Assembly: GCF_048544455.1 (NCBI RefSeq)
Contig: NC_133537.1
Span: 68,020,134-68,084,133 of the forward strand
DNA length: 64,000 nt
Source of the DNA: Silene latifolia
Lineage: Eukaryota; Streptophyta; Magnoliopsida; Caryophyllales; Caryophyllaceae
Reading direction: 5' to 3'
A program made the translations under genes and the position numbers. Each line of letters starts with the position of its first letter. Position 1 is the stretch's first letter. The notes under the pieces were generated by a model that was not told the DNA's origin, made no database searches, and saw nothing but the letters and a program-made list of their open reading frames with translations. Shown here piece by piece: positions 33,409 through 46,217 of the stretch.

Positions 33409-33754
33409 GTGTTGATAGAATCACTAATTGTTGAAGAACCTCTAGTGGTGGAAGGTGAATTAGAAGAACTGGGTAATCAAGAATTCTTTGGGAATCCTTT
33501 TGGGACTCCCGAAGAAGTATTTATGGCCGCGGTTCCTATGAGAGACAAGTTGGCTCCGAAAACAATATTCAACCCGAGTATTGTGAAGCCACCAATTCAA
33601 GCAAACAACTTTGAAGTGAAGGGTACATTACTACAACTAGTCCAAGGGAATCAATTTGGGGGAGGTCCAACCGAAAACCCAAATGAGCATATAAATGACT
33701 TTTTGGATAGTTGTGAGATGTACAAGGCCAATGGAGTCACGGATGATGCCATCC
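33409..33754 (+). pseudogene. Athila-like gag, first part
   Basis: This encodes the acidic Gag N terminus and the start of the retrotransposon gag fold (PPIQANNFEVKGTLLQLVQG, then NPNEHINDFLDSCEMY). The frame is cut at 33754 by the Tat-type solo LTR, with CATCC duplicated on both sides. Confidence 0.85.
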
Positions 33755-36471
33755 TGTAGATACCTCATTTCTGCACCTCCCGCCAAACATCCAGTGATGA
33801 TTGGGCCGCATGTCTAGCATATGTCGCGATTTTATGACGTTTCGTAAATCGGTTAATAAAAGGTAACTCAAACACTTGTGTCTACCCCTTGGTCGTCATC
33901 TACGTGTCATTACGGTCATTTTGACAGTAATTAGAGTTCATTTGGAGTCCGGGTCAAAAACCGTCTTTATTTCCTAAAACCGTCAAATCCCGAGTCAAAG
34001 CAATGTGCTTGTCTACCTAAGGTTAGGATGTCATAAAATATTGAGATTATATCTCATTTTGAGTCTCATGTCACTTCATTAGGCTAAACTAAAAGCTTAC
34101 ATTACAAAATGTGCATTTCATTTAGTTAAAATGACAACCCGAACTTTAGGCCCGTTTTACGAGGTGATAATGACTTTTTGGGTCAAGCCTATTTCACAGA
34201 AAGTTCTATATCTTTCTCTTAGATTTCCAACGCCACCGAAATCACCTAATTCCGAGTCTTGTAGAGAAAGTTATGCCTAAAATACGACATGCTGTCAAAC
34301 GCGCTTTCTTGCGCAGGAGAAACTCGCTGAGGAAAGGACGCAGCAAGTGCTGCGCCTCTTCCAAGGGACGCAGCACTTGCTGCGCCTTTTCCTCAAGGTT
34401 TTCTTTTTGTCCAAGTTTCCGTGTTTAACCTAAGTTGGTTTTTTCCGGATCTTTCTCTCCTTTCCTAATTCCCTCCGTGTGATTAGTATAAATAGAGACC
34501 TTCGGTCTCACATATTTCTCACGCGAGTGTCCGCCCTTCTCTTCTCCCTTTGCATTCTAAGACCACGCTCTTACTTATTGGCGCCTACGTGCTTGAACTT
34601 TCGACCACGTAAGCTCGGATCCTTTCGAGTACCAGCCTCGTTTTGCATGACCGGCCAATTTGACCAACTCCACTACACCATAATCAATTAATAAATTCAA
34701 TTTGCTTTTAAATCCTTTTTCAAGGGCAATTTCATATTTGCATTATAGATCGAGTCGAGTTACCACTAAAAACCGATTTAGTTAAATCTCGCGACGCTAA
34801 CATGTAAGTCTGAGGGTGTAAAATCCCAATTTTATTTAATGTATTTATTTTCTGTATTATAATTAATGTAAGAATTTATATCATAAGCATGCTCGAAACC
34901 GTCTTTTAAAACCCTTTTTAACGGAAGTAACACAGATCTGACGTGGGGAAGAATCGCATCAACTGATGCGCCTTTTGGAAAGGGCGCAGCATCTGCTGCA
35001 CCTCTTCCAGGGGCTGCTTTCAGTTGATGCACTTCTTCTTCTTCCTCGGGTTTTTGTTCCTTTCGTCTTTTATTTTTCTTTCTTCGTTCTTTCCCTTATT
35101 TCACCTAATAATTTTCAAATTAGTTTTTATGAATCCATTTCAATAATTTTCGACTTAAATCCTTTGTAATTAATATTTGTGGGTTTTCGTCACAAATTCA
35201 AACTCGGATTTTAGAGACTCGATTCGTTTATATCAAGTCCCTTGATTTCGTCTTTGATACATGTTTTAAATCTATTTTCTTCATCAATTCGTAATCTTTT
35301 GTTTCCACCATTAACTTCAAGTTTGTAAATAAATCAACTCCAACATCGTAAATAATATCTAACTTATAATAATTCGTTTTAAATTGTTTTCTTTCACTTC
35401 ATGACGATCTCAGATGCATGTAAATCAATTAATCACTTCTACTCGAGTTACCAATCAATAAATCAATGTAAATTAACCAACGAACATTAAAAAACAGCTA
35501 GTCGACTTTCACAGTCAGAACCCAACTCAAGAACAGACGCAGGAAGTGTTGCGCCTCTTCCAGAGGACGCAGCAGATGCTGCGCCTGTTCTAAGGTGGTT
35601 TCTGCCTCTGAACTCTTCTCGTTTTGACGTAGGGTTTCTAATTAGGATTTTAATTAACCATTATTCTTATTATCACCATAATTTCCATAATTTCCTTATT
35701 TTCCATAATTTCCATATTTTCCAAATTTCCATATTTTCCAAATTTCCTTATTTTCCAAATTTCCATATTTTCCATATTTTCCTTATTTTCCAAATTTTTC
35801 TTTTCTTCAAATTTCCTTATTTTTCAATTTTTCTAATTTAAATCAATTTCCAATTTCCTTATTTTTCCAATTTTCTAATTCTTATTTATTCTTTTATTTT
35901 ATTTCTGAAACTCTTTTGGGCATGTTTATGACGTAAATTCAAGTTTATCAATTGTAATTTATTTCTTTATTTCGTATTCGTATTTATTATGTATGATTTA
36001 TTTACTTGGCATTCACATGTAATTAATCTAACATTCACTTCGACCCCAATTTATGTGTTAATTACTTGTTCACCGACTTAATCTAATTCTTCACATGTTA
36101 GGATTAATCTAATGAATGTTGCATTGCATGCATATAATCGACAACATATCGAGTATAGACAATTTCCCTAATCATTAGTAGAGGCCGCTATCGAGGCGGG
36201 CGGGATTAGGTGTTCGATCAAAAGAGCTTCCTAATACGTACCCTCACCCCTTAATCCAGATCTCTGTGAACATCCGTGTTCATTGGCATCCACGAGAGTC
36301 ATTCTAGACATAGAATGCTAAGGGTAACGAGTTCTTGGTGTTCATGTCACTACTTTGTGTCTTGACATGGCACGAGGTATTCGAACGATTTTCAATTTTC
36401 CAAAATAAATTGGTGGCGACTCCACAAATGCAAACACTTGTTCCCAAGCGCCCCTGTGGCCCATGTCCACA
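33755..36471 (+). mobile_element. Solo LTR of the Tat-like family, inside gag
   Basis: It begins TGTAGATACC and ends GTCCACA, 2717 bp, with a perfect CATCC duplication (33750-33754 and 36472-36476). The dyad clusters are well preserved: about 34330-34395 holds CGCAGCAAGTGCTGCG and CGCAGCACTTGCTGCG, and others lie at 34950-35030 and 35531-35605. The TATA box is at about 34486. A TTCCATAATTTCC-type low-complexity expansion at about 35680-35890 makes it longer than its relatives. Confidence 0.94.
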
Positions 36472-36476
36472 CATCC

Positions 36477-37537
36477 GCCTTAGGCTATTCCCTTACTCTT
36501 TGAGGGGAAGTGCTAAGGAGTGGCTCAAGAGTTTAGAATCCGAATCTCTAAGGACATGGAATGATGTCTCAAAAGCTTTCTTGAACAAATACTTCCCGCC
36601 TCAAAGAACGACAAAGATCAAAAGTGAGCTTCAAGGCTTCACTCAACTCGATGATGAAACCCTCTACGGGGCATGGGAAAGGTACAAGGCCCTTCAAAGG
36701 TTGTGTCCTCATCATGGGATTGGTGAGGATGATCTCATTAACAACTTTTACGAGGGTTTGCACAATGACATGAAAATGAACCTAGATTCCGGTTCCGGGA
36801 AAGGGGCACTTGACAAAATTGATCACAAGACGGCCAAAGAGTTGATTGAGGAGATGGCATCTCGAAGTTTCCATTGGAACAATGACCGTCATAAAAGGAA
36901 AGGAAAGGCAAGTGTTGAGTCGGTGAACAACATGGAGGTTAAGGGATTGATAGAGGAGCTTAAACAACAAGTTGCATTGTTGAGTTCTAACACACCCAAC
37001 AATTCTTCACCAAGAGCCCATGTTTATAGTTGTGACTTTTGCGGAGATCAAGGGCATCCACCAAATAAGTGCCCTTTGATGGTGGGAGATGTGAGTTGCA
37101 TGGAACAAGTTAATGGGGTGTGGGAATCAAGTCCGGCTAGACAAGCTTTCAACAACAATCAATACCATCCCGGAATGAGAGCCCACCCAAATTTTTCCTA
37201 TGGCTCACAAAATGTCCAAAACCCCACTTTCCAACAAAAACAACAATTTACACCAAATTTCCAAGCCCAGCAGCAAAATTCCACCTTTCAACCAAGACCA
37301 CCATTCCAACCACTTAATCAACCCACCCAACAACCATTTCACCAAAATTCCCAACCTCTCCAACAATCCACCCAACCCAAATCAAACATGGAGCTCATGA
37401 TGGATCAATTGATGAATACTCAAACCCAATTCATTACCCACTCTAACCAAAAACAAGAGGAGACAACATCTTCTATCAACCAACTAAGGACTCAAATGCA
37501 AGCCTCCCAAAGAATGACAGATAATCAAATCTCTTAA
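36477..37537 (+). pseudogene. Athila-like gag, second part
   Basis: Beyond the inserted LTR the gag fold continues with LFPYSLRGSAKEWLKSLE, FLNKYFPPQRT and a CCHC-like knuckle (CDFCGDQGHPPNKCPLM) near 37030-37075. A Gln/Pro/Asn-rich tail follows. This is standard Athila Gag order; the gene is broken. Confidence 0.88.
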
Positions 37538-37554
37538 TTGGCTTCTCAAATGAG

Positions 37555-39237
37555 TTAATTGTAAGCCTCAAATGGAAGGTTTCCGGGTAAAACCGAAGAA
37601 AACCCAAAGACTATAAATGCTATACATTTGAGGAGTGGTAGAGAATTGGAAGACCGGGTGTTCATCAAGAGGAGAAAGAGTAGCAAGCCGGAAGTTGGGG
37701 TTGAACCACCAAAAGTGAATGAATAAAAAGTGGTTGAAGATGATCTTGTAGAGGTTGTTGTGGAGACTCCCATGCTTGTTGATGAGTCCACCAAGGTGTT
37801 GATGAACCCATCAAGGTTGTTGAGGAACCCAAAAAACAACATGTGAGAACATATGTGTCGCCAATTCCTTTTCCCCAAAGGTTGGCCGGTGCAAGGCTTG
37901 AGCAAAAATATGGGAAATTCATGCATATGATGAAGGGAATGAATATCACCATGCCTTTTATTGATGCCATTAGAAAGATTCCCGCTTATGGTAAATTCTT
38001 GAAGGAGTTGATTTCCAACAAAAATTCTTTTAATGCCTCAACAACGGTGAATTTATCCAAGGAATGTAGTGCCCTTCTAATGAATGAGTTACCCCAAAAG
38101 CTTGAAGATCCGGGGAGTTTTTTCTATTCATGCACCATCGGGACCGTTTAAATAGAGAGGGCTCTATGTTACTTGGGGGCAAGCATTAGTCTCATGCCTC
38201 TAAAGACCTTCAAGAAATTGAAAGGTTTTGAACTTTCACCTACAAGAGTATCTTTGCAACTTGCGGATAGATCGGTGAGGTATCCAATTGGCTTTGTGGA
38301 AGATGTCTCACTCAAAGTGGGTAAACTTGAAATTCCTTGTGATTTTTATGTGATGGATATACCCGAAGATTCAAATATTCCTATCATATTAGGGCGCCCT
38401 TGCCTCGCTACGGGGGGTGCCTTGATCGATGTGAAAAATGACAAACTATCTCTTCAAGTTGGTGATGACAAGATAGAATTCTCGTTGGAAAATTCCATGA
38501 AATCTCCTTCTATGAGTGACTCTTGTTGTAGAGTGGATGTGTTGGAGGATTGTTTGAATGAGCATAATATTAAGCCTTCACACTTGGATCCATTGGAAGT
38601 TTGTCCAACCAACAAGGAGGGAAATGGAGGTGATCCTTTGTTGAGGCTTGATGTGAAAGGAGATTTGGGTAAAGATGACTCAAGAGAAGATCAACTTGTA
38701 GACCAAATTAATGATGAGATTGAATCGTTCTTGAACTCTTCGGATTCATTTGTTCTAAGCTCTTTAAAAGACGCACCTTGGTTGGATAACTCTTCAAGTG
38801 ATTGGGAAGCTCAAATTGATGCCTTAGAGGCGGCTCTCAATGGAAATAGTTCGGTTCAAAAGGAAAGTCAAGAAAATGGGGATATGAATGTTAGCATTAT
38901 GAACCTCAATGTTGAGAAGTTGACTCCTCCACCTACTATTCCCTACCAATTTCCTTGCCTTGATGACCAAGAAGAGATTTTCCAAACTAGTGACACTTAT
39001 GAGATCCCGTTCCTCCTACCGCCTAGCTACCATTCCAAGATGAAAGGTTCTAACCATCAAGAGGACCCAAGAAACGGTGCTAAGAAGGGTAAGAGGAACC
39101 ATAACAAGAATTGTTGGAAAAGAAGTTGGGTGTGCCTTGCTATAAAATGGTGTTATTTGTGCCTATTTGAGGTTTTTGTTAAAGCCTTCGACCGGTTGCT
39201 TCGTGCCTTGTGTGACATGGATCATGTCACTAAATAA
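37555..39237 (+). pseudogene. Athila-like gag-pro linker and retropepsin region
   Basis: The segment before the protease (PQRLAGARLEQKYGKFMHMM, AYGKFLKELISNK, ECSALLMNELPQKLEDPGSF) and the protease-like part (GASISLMPLKTFKKL, LQLADRSVRYPIGFVEDV, IPIILGRPCLATGGALIDV) match the Athila layout. The family cleaves Gag-Pol with this aspartic protease. After it comes a spacer-like acidic stretch to 39237 instead of reverse transcriptase. Several breaks; dead copy. Confidence 0.85.
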
Positions 39238-39777
39238 ATCAAGAGATGAAGCCCTTGAAATAAGAGGTTTGGTGGAGTTCCTTAAGAACCACCACATTGT
39301 TCGAATTCTCTTCCTTTGCTTTATTTATGTTTTTTCTTGCATTTGCGTTTAGTTTACTTAACCGAATAAGAGTTAATTCAAATTAGCTCTCCCAAATCAT
39401 GCATCCAAGTAAATTGTTTTGCATTAGTTTAGCTCATCATCATTTGCATTAGGTAATTCATTGCTCATTTAGTAGTAACTATTCATGAGAGAAAGAGAAG
39501 GAGGGTACTAATTTTGGATGAACTTGTTTTGTGTGTAGTTTGTTACGAGTGGAGCGGATTTGACACGAATACCCTTTGTTAGAAGCATACTTTGCTTTTA
39601 TTTTGGCCTAAAGACTGTCTCAAGTAATGGGGAAATGAAGAAGAGGAGGAAAAGTTTCATTTTCGGTATCCCAAAAGTCATCCCTATGGGACAAGAAAAG
39701 AAAAGAAAAGAAAAAAAGTGGGGATGAAAAATGCATGAAGAAAAGAAGTGGAAAGAAGAAGAAGAAAAGAAAAGGAG

Positions 39778-39815
<38 letters not shown>

Positions 39816-42800
39816 ACAGGGGAAAAACAAGGGAAACACCCGACAAACCTCCCTCCCACCGGTACAAGCCCCTCCTACAACCCCTTTCCCTGCCCGGTGT
39901 CCCACCGGGACCTTCACCCATCCCGACCGGTACCCCCCTACCCCCCCCCCCCTCTCCCTCCTCGTACCGCAGGTACAACTCATACCGCACCCAACACCTT
40001 CATCCCACCGGTGCACCCTCCCCATCCCTGCCGGGACGGGCCCCCTTCCCCCCTCTACCTGGTTTTCAATAAAAAAAAAAAAAAAAAAGAAGGGATTTTT
40101 CCTTTTTACTTTTCCTTTTTCACTCAAAATCTCTTCATTTCTTTACACTTTCCTAATTACTTTACTACCCTTTTCAAACACAAACAAAATATCTCTTTCA
40201 TCTCTTTTCTTATGTTTCATTAGCATTTTAATTGCATATTTAGCATTGCATAGCATATCATGTAGTAATAATTCGTGCATCATATTTACATTTTCGCTAA
40301 ATCAAAATACAAAAAAAAAAAAAAAAAAAAATTGAAAAACTCAAAAATTTCAAAAAACATGTCTTTTAATTTGGTTCAATTCCCACATTTATTCCTTTGG
40401 AATTATGTAAATAAATAAGTGTGGGGAGAGAACATTAAATCTAAAAACACAAAAAATATGTTCTTATTTTCAAAAATTCAAAAACCAAAAAAAAATGTTA
40501 TTTTCTTTCAAAAATATGCCTCCTACCCATCCTTCATTCGTCATAGAATTTTGTAACTATAAAGTGTGGGGAGGAGGCCCCAAAAAAAACAAGTTATTTA
40601 ATTTCAAAAATACAAAAACATGCTCTTTCATTTTACTCTATTTTCTCCCTATACTTTGTTCCATTGAGGACAATGTCAATTTCAAGTGTGGGGAGGGAAA
40701 TATCTACCCCGTATATATTTGTAAATTTTTGCACAAAATATATACTTGTGTACATTACTTGTAAATTTTAGAAATATTTCAAAAATTCCAAAAAAATTGA
40801 AAATTTTCAAAAAAAATCCTATAAAAATGCATTGTATATATTCGTTTTATCTAACATGTTTAGATAGCACACATCACATGGAGCATCGGAGACAAGGAAA
40901 CTAGAAGATGCTCGGTATACTCTTTCCTATTTCTTTTCCTTGTCCATTTTCTATCGTTTGTATATATTGTTGAGGAGTATGGGCTATTGTTGATGAGGAT
41001 GTTCCATTTTTGGAACTTGGTGATGTGTGTGGTTATATGTTGTTAGGCCTTAGATTGCTTGCATTTAGATTAGTTTGATGTTATATGTAGGATGTTAGTT
41101 GCATTCATATAGCTTATGTATATATTTGTTTAGTTGCATCCATGACATTTCCCTATTATTTGTAAATATTTGTCAAAGATGTTTTAAAAAGGGGAATAAT
41201 AACCTTATATGACGAAAATTGTCTTGACCGTGCTTTTTCCCTATTTGTAGCTTGCACCTTAATGGCATGACATAGTTACGGGTGTTTGCAAAGACACCCC
41301 GGAAAATTGTGCTAAAATGAGCAAGTCTTGACCGCCTTGTGAAACCTTGTCGGACCTTAGACTTGACTAGATGCCAATATAGCTACCAAATTATGAGGAT
41401 AGAGCCTCCTTATGGGCCGGCCCATCTATAACCGGCCCCCGTTTAGGATTGAGAGTAGGCCTCCTTACGAGGTACGTCACATAAAAACGCATAAGTGTGG
41501 CATCATTACTTGTACCGTGGAAATGTTTATTTTTTGTGTACATGTTTAGAGGCAATTTTAATGCATAAAAATTAACCTCACATAGCCATACGAGCCTTGT
41601 TTATACCCTTTAGACTAGGTCCCTTTTTTATTAACCCATTTGAGCCTAAGCCTTATTCCTTTCGTTCATTAAACCTACATAATCAACTACATCCCATAAA
41701 CAACTCACCTGGTCGAGTAGTTTGTCATTGTAGTAATTGTAGTGTTAGAATATGGGTCGGAACCTAGTTTGAAATGTTTGAGTTAAGGGTTAACATTAAG
41801 CCCGTAATTTGGCTATTGTTGCATAATAAGAGGTCTTAGAAAAGAAAAGAAAAAAAAAGGGAGATGAAAAATAAAAAAGAAACAAAAAAGGGAGAAAAGA
41901 AATGAAAAAAGAAAAAGAAAGAAAAAGCCAAGGCAACACCCCTTATACATCATAGAAAGGGGTAGTAAAAGGCGTTGCAATAAGGGGTCTTGGTGTTTTT
42001 TGTTCAAATGAGCTAAGCAATTATTGCAATATCTAGCTTAAGTGTTTCACCATTTTGTAAAGAACTCATTTGTTATTCTAGGAAAGGTTGAGTCGGATAG
42101 GATATGATGACTACTCGATGATTAGCTCCACATTCCTATAATGGCGCATGCGCCAACCCACTTTCACCTAACCCTTAGCCCCGTTACAACCCGATTGCCT
42201 CTTTATATGTACATTTCCTTTCCTTTTTGCATTTCTTATACGGTTATTAGGGAGAATTTCCACATTAGAATGCAGGCGTACCCCGCAAGTCATAGTAGGA
42301 GAGTGATTCTTGGTTACTAATTTTGCAAAAGAAATCACCCGAAATTCACTTGAGCGGCGAGTGGAATCCGTGAGGAAATTGGCATTCTAAGTCTCCCTTG
42401 GTCAACGGTTTGGCATTGTCTAATCTTGTGCATTTGTCATGTCAATCTTGCAAGTTAGGCTATTTTTTTCCCCTTTCCCGCCTTGAATTCGTTTCATTAG
42501 CATGTTGCATTGTTGCAAAGGGTGCTTGAGCTAATTCTAGGGACTAGGCACCTCGTTGAGACCCGAGACGGTTTTTCCCCTAATAAAACTCTTTGTCTTG
42601 AAATGAAAATTGAGCCATTTAGATGAGGAAATTGGCTAAACTTTTGTTGATGCATCCTTACTTGTCTCTTTGTGCCTTTATGTTGGATGTGTCTAAGTTT
42701 TGTGCAAGACCTTACTTGCCTTACGATTTTTGCTTTTCCCTCATGAGTGAAATTACGTGAGTTGAAAGGGTGTTGAGTGCGCTAATACTCATTCGGATTT

Positions 42801-42897
42801 TATTAGTTAGAATAAGTCAAGTGATGCTTATATTGTGCACCCACTTCGATAGATCTAGCTTACTCGAGGACGAGTAAGGTAAAAGTGTGGGGAGATT
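39238..42897 (+). other. Non-coding internal 3' region of Athila-like element
   Basis: About 3.6 kb without a domain. It contains a purine-rich tract and an A-run (39690-39811), a C-rich block (39838-40070) with ACCGGTAC, CCCGACCGGTACC and CACCGGTGC motifs, a second A-run (about 40070-40088) and a third (about 40311-40331). Three PPT-like AAGTGTGGGGAG motifs follow. The rest is non-coding; the final purine tract at 42881-42897 adjoins the 3' LTR. Confidence 0.7.
40417..40697 (+). repeat. Three internal polypurine-tract-like motifs
   Basis: AAGTGTGGGGAG occurs at 40417-40428, 40562-40573 and 40684-40695. The same core (AAAAGTGTGGGGAGATT) stands immediately before the 3' LTR at 42881-42897, the place of the plus-strand primer. 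Internal copies could serve as extra plus-strand start sites; that role is inference. Confidence 0.7.
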
Positions 42898-45800
42898 TGA
42901 TATGCTATTATTTTGTGTCATTTTACCGCTTATTTAATGCCTTATCAAATGTCATTCCCGCTCTTTGAAGCGATTTTTGGTACTAATAGCTTCCCTTTAG
43001 TTCATTTGGCTTTAGATAATGCTTTGTAGGTGAAACAAGGCAAAGTGAGACGGAATTGGTGCATTTTGAAGCCATTTGGATGGAGCAAGGACTTAGGTGC
43101 GGAATCCTAGCTTAGGAGCGGTCCCGGCTCACTTGGAGACCCTTTGGATGAGCTCTCAAGACCCCTTGTCCCTTAGGGAGGAGTTATGAAGCAACTAGTG
43201 TCGTCCCTTTAGCCATCCCTTAGGGACAATGATTGGTATGAAGAAGAGAAACAAGAAGCAAGTGCTGGAGTCCGTCCCTAAATCCATCCCACCGGGACAG
43301 CCACAAGGACAAACACCCGTACCGGCCGGGACAGATTTTGTCCCTAAGGGACGGTTCACTTCGCCCATTTTCTCTTCCGGTTCACCTCCATTTGTTTTTC
43401 AAACACTATATATACCACCACTTTGTAATTTTTGAGACACACAACCCTAGATCTACTTTATTTCCATTCTCCAAGTCTGAAACTTTGCTAATTACTTTGT
43501 TAATCCTTCCCTAATTAGACTAATTCCTTCAATAATTAGTAGATTATTTGTAATACTACGGTTTTATGGGTCTTAGGGTATTCTATCGAGTGGGGCTTAC
43601 TCTGTCGAGTAAGTATGGTTTTACGCAAAACAGTAGTCTGTCTGATGGGTACTCGATCGAGTAAGCTTGGCACTCGATCGAGTAAGGGTCACTCGATCGA
43701 GTAAGTGACTTACTCGATCGAGTTAGATCGAGTTAGTCAGTTGACGGGTGATTTGGACGGGTTTGTTAATAATGTGGATTGGTATATAAGACTTCCGTCA
43801 CTTTTTCTTAAAACACTTTTTGCAACCTAAAACACACAAGAGAAGATTAAGAGTTACGTTCTTTCATCCTCGCCGCATTATTAGCAAATCCCGGAGCTAG
43901 GAGTGTTGGTTTTCGTCGTTCTTTACATCTTTGTGATCCTTGAGTCGAGGGTAAGCTTTACATATAATTTTTATACTGTTTCGTTAAAGTTGGTTAAACC
44001 CTAATTGGGTGATTTGGGGGTTTTTGGTGGTTTATGTGAATATGGTTGTGATTGTATGTATGTATGTATGTATAGGAGGAGGATTCGTTGAGGAGAGATT
44101 CTGAGTTAGCTGCTTGATCGTCTATTATCGGTGTTTGCATTCCAGGTAGGGTTTCCCTACTCAGTATTAGTTACATGATTGTGTGGTGAATGTTGTTGTG
44201 GCTATTGGTTACGTATAATGTTGGTTGATCTGGTTGGTTGTGGATTTTCTACTGTTGATTGGTTTGTATCTGTCTGTGATCTTCGGGGTGCGTCCCTGGC
44301 TGAGTGGAGTCACTTACGGGAGTGACTTCACGCCCTTGATTCGCCTTCTGTGGAACCCGCCACAGGAGGGATGTCCACATTAATGAACGTGGGTTTATCG
44401 CTCGATGGAGATGAGCGGGGCTTAGGTGGGAACGGTTGCGGTCCCCTACTGGCGGCGAGGAGTACCTGTTGCGATGGGTACTCTGGCAGGGTTACACACT
44501 TTAGTGTGTAGTCAGTTGTGTGGAGATTGGAGATGGAGACTGGGGTTGTGCTCAGCTGTTTGAACTATTTGTGTACTTGTTTCATTGTGGCATTGTTTTT
44601 GTGTAATTAGTACTGACCCCATAAATTGTTTTGAAAACTGTGGTGATCCATTCGGGGGTGGTGAGTAGTTGTCGAGCAGGTATGAGAAGATACGCTTGGG
44701 TTAGCTGGGATGAGTCACCACGATGCAGTCTTAGAGTCTTCCGCTGTTTTGGACTAGTTGTTTAGCACTTTTGGATTTGAGAACATTGTATTTCACTTTT
44801 ATCAGTTTTGGGTTTTGGACATATAATCACTTTAAACTATATTGTTATTTAAGTATGTTTCTTTATTGTCATTTGATTATTTTTGCCTCGGGTAACCGAG
44901 ATGGTGACGTTCTCATACCTTAAGTGGTCCTGGTAAGGCACTTGGAGTATGAGAGTGTCACATTATTAGTTCTAGTAATTGGGTTGTAAAAAGGTTGAAG
45001 ATTTCTCCATCCTTATTTTCAATCTAAGTTTCCTTCTTGTTATTGAATTGGTACAATCTCTCTCCTTAGTTTCATTTGTTTACATTTGTTTTCTCTTAAG
45101 TTTTGTTTAGTTGTTTATGTTAGAATTCTTCTCTTTGTTGTTTGATTGTTGTTTTTCTCTCTCTTGTTAATCTTTTCCTTGTTCACCATTGTTGTTTTCA
45201 CCCAAAGATTGAGTCTTCGGGTTTATTGTGTCAAAGTTTGTGTCTTTTGGTTTAATCCTTACCCATCTTAGACTAATTTGCCTTTCCTCATAATTTTGTT
45301 GGTTTATTGCATGATTAGTAGTAGAATTTATTCTCCTATCATGTTTATGCTTAAAGAATCCATCTTTATTAATTGTTTTTGACTTGACAACCATGATTAG
45401 TGAGTAGTCTTTCACTAGGATTCGGTTTAACCCAACATGAGTAATTTAATTAATTGATTCACATAAAGGCTAATTGTTGGGGGAGATTGGTAAGGGTAGA
45501 CTAGAGGATTGATTTGATTTATGAGTCAATTTTGGGTAATGTTGATTTGTGACCCTTGTCCACCAACGAGAGTTGGTTAGGTCGGGAATCAGGTACCCGG
45601 GATTTGGTCTTATTGCTAACCTAGGCTGAGACCGAAAGGGAGAAGCAAGGGAGGATACCTCTAGGCTAGCGTTTGAAATCGACCTCCGAGAGGAAGAGTG
45701 GGATGACCCGGAATTCGATGGGGGCTAAATGACCTTATCCAATATTAGGCTACCTTGGGAATATGCATGTTTTTGGGGTAACCGGGTGTTAAGCTAAGGA

Positions 45801-46217
45801 TTCCGACCTTCGAACCCGAGAGGGGGGTTGGTGGGGAGTGCTAGTGTTCTATTGCGAACCCGAGAGGCGGGTTTTAGGCGAATTAGAGCCATCTCCTCCT
45901 TACTTGTCTGCCCAAATAATTAGTCTAGGGAATCGTGATGTGGAATTACGAATTGTTGAGGGGGAACCGAGTTCTAGGCCTTTTAATCATTTGATTTACA
46001 ACTTAATCTTCTCTTGCTCTTTTTTTTCTTCTCTTGTTAAATTGCATTTCATTTTGTTTAGGTTAGTTGTTAGTTTAATAACCTCATCTAAATATTGTCG
46101 ACTTAGCTAAGCCTAAGAATTAAAACAATTAGTAATCTTCCTAACTCCTTGTGGGATCGACCCTCAATTTTGCGTGACGACAACCGTGCACTTGCGAGGT
46201 TGAATTTGACACCATCA
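42898..46217 (+). repeat. 3' LTR of Athila-like element, split by a solo LTR
   Basis: It matches 31412-33312 throughout and ends ACCATCA at 46217. It is interrupted between 43548 and 44968 by a Tekay-like solo LTR. The TATA box is near 43406 and the GC dyad cassette near 43272-43355. Confidence 0.9.
43549..44962 (+). mobile_element. Tekay-like solo LTR inside the Athila 3' LTR
   Basis: It begins TGTAATACTACGG and ends GTGTCACA, 1414 bp, with a TTATT duplication (43544-43548 and 44963-44967). The 5' LTR of the host element has the uninterrupted site, which confirms the insertion. Four exact ACTCGATCGAGT palindromes (43651, 43672, 43691, 43712) precede a GGTATATAAG TATA box at about 43781. Its end region (CGCCTCGGGTAACCGAGATG) matches that of the LTR at 30509/47274, so the two are related. 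Confidence 0.92.

Larger units (their letters stand above)
31412..46217 (+). mobile_element. Athila-like Ty3/gypsy element, pol-less, with two nested LTRs
   Basis: The 5' LTR is 31412-33312 and the 3' LTR 42898-46217. Target sites are GGATT (31407-31411) and GGAGT (46218-46222), a four-of-five match. The PBS TGGCGCCGTTGCCGGGGA follows the 5' LTR, and a purine-rich AAAAGTGTGGGGAGATT precedes the 3' LTR. The internal region holds gag and a retropepsin-like segment, then about 3.6 kb of non-coding DNA. No reverse transcriptase, RNase H, integrase or env-like region was seen, so it is non-autonomous. It is broken in several places besides the two insertions (33755-36471 in gag, 43549-44962 in the 3' LTR). 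The LTRs remain clearly alignable with modest divergence. Confidence 0.9.

Noticed and set aside
39735-40335. Long Lys-rich and Pro-rich frames on the plus strand
   Set aside because: They are products of A-runs and a C-rich block in non-coding Athila DNA; overlapping frames on both strands and no domain.
43651-43723. Four evenly spaced palindromes looking like a small CRISPR-type array
   Set aside because: The units are 12-bp palindromes with spacers of only 7-9 bp inside a plant LTR with TSDs; no cas genes; eukaryotic context.
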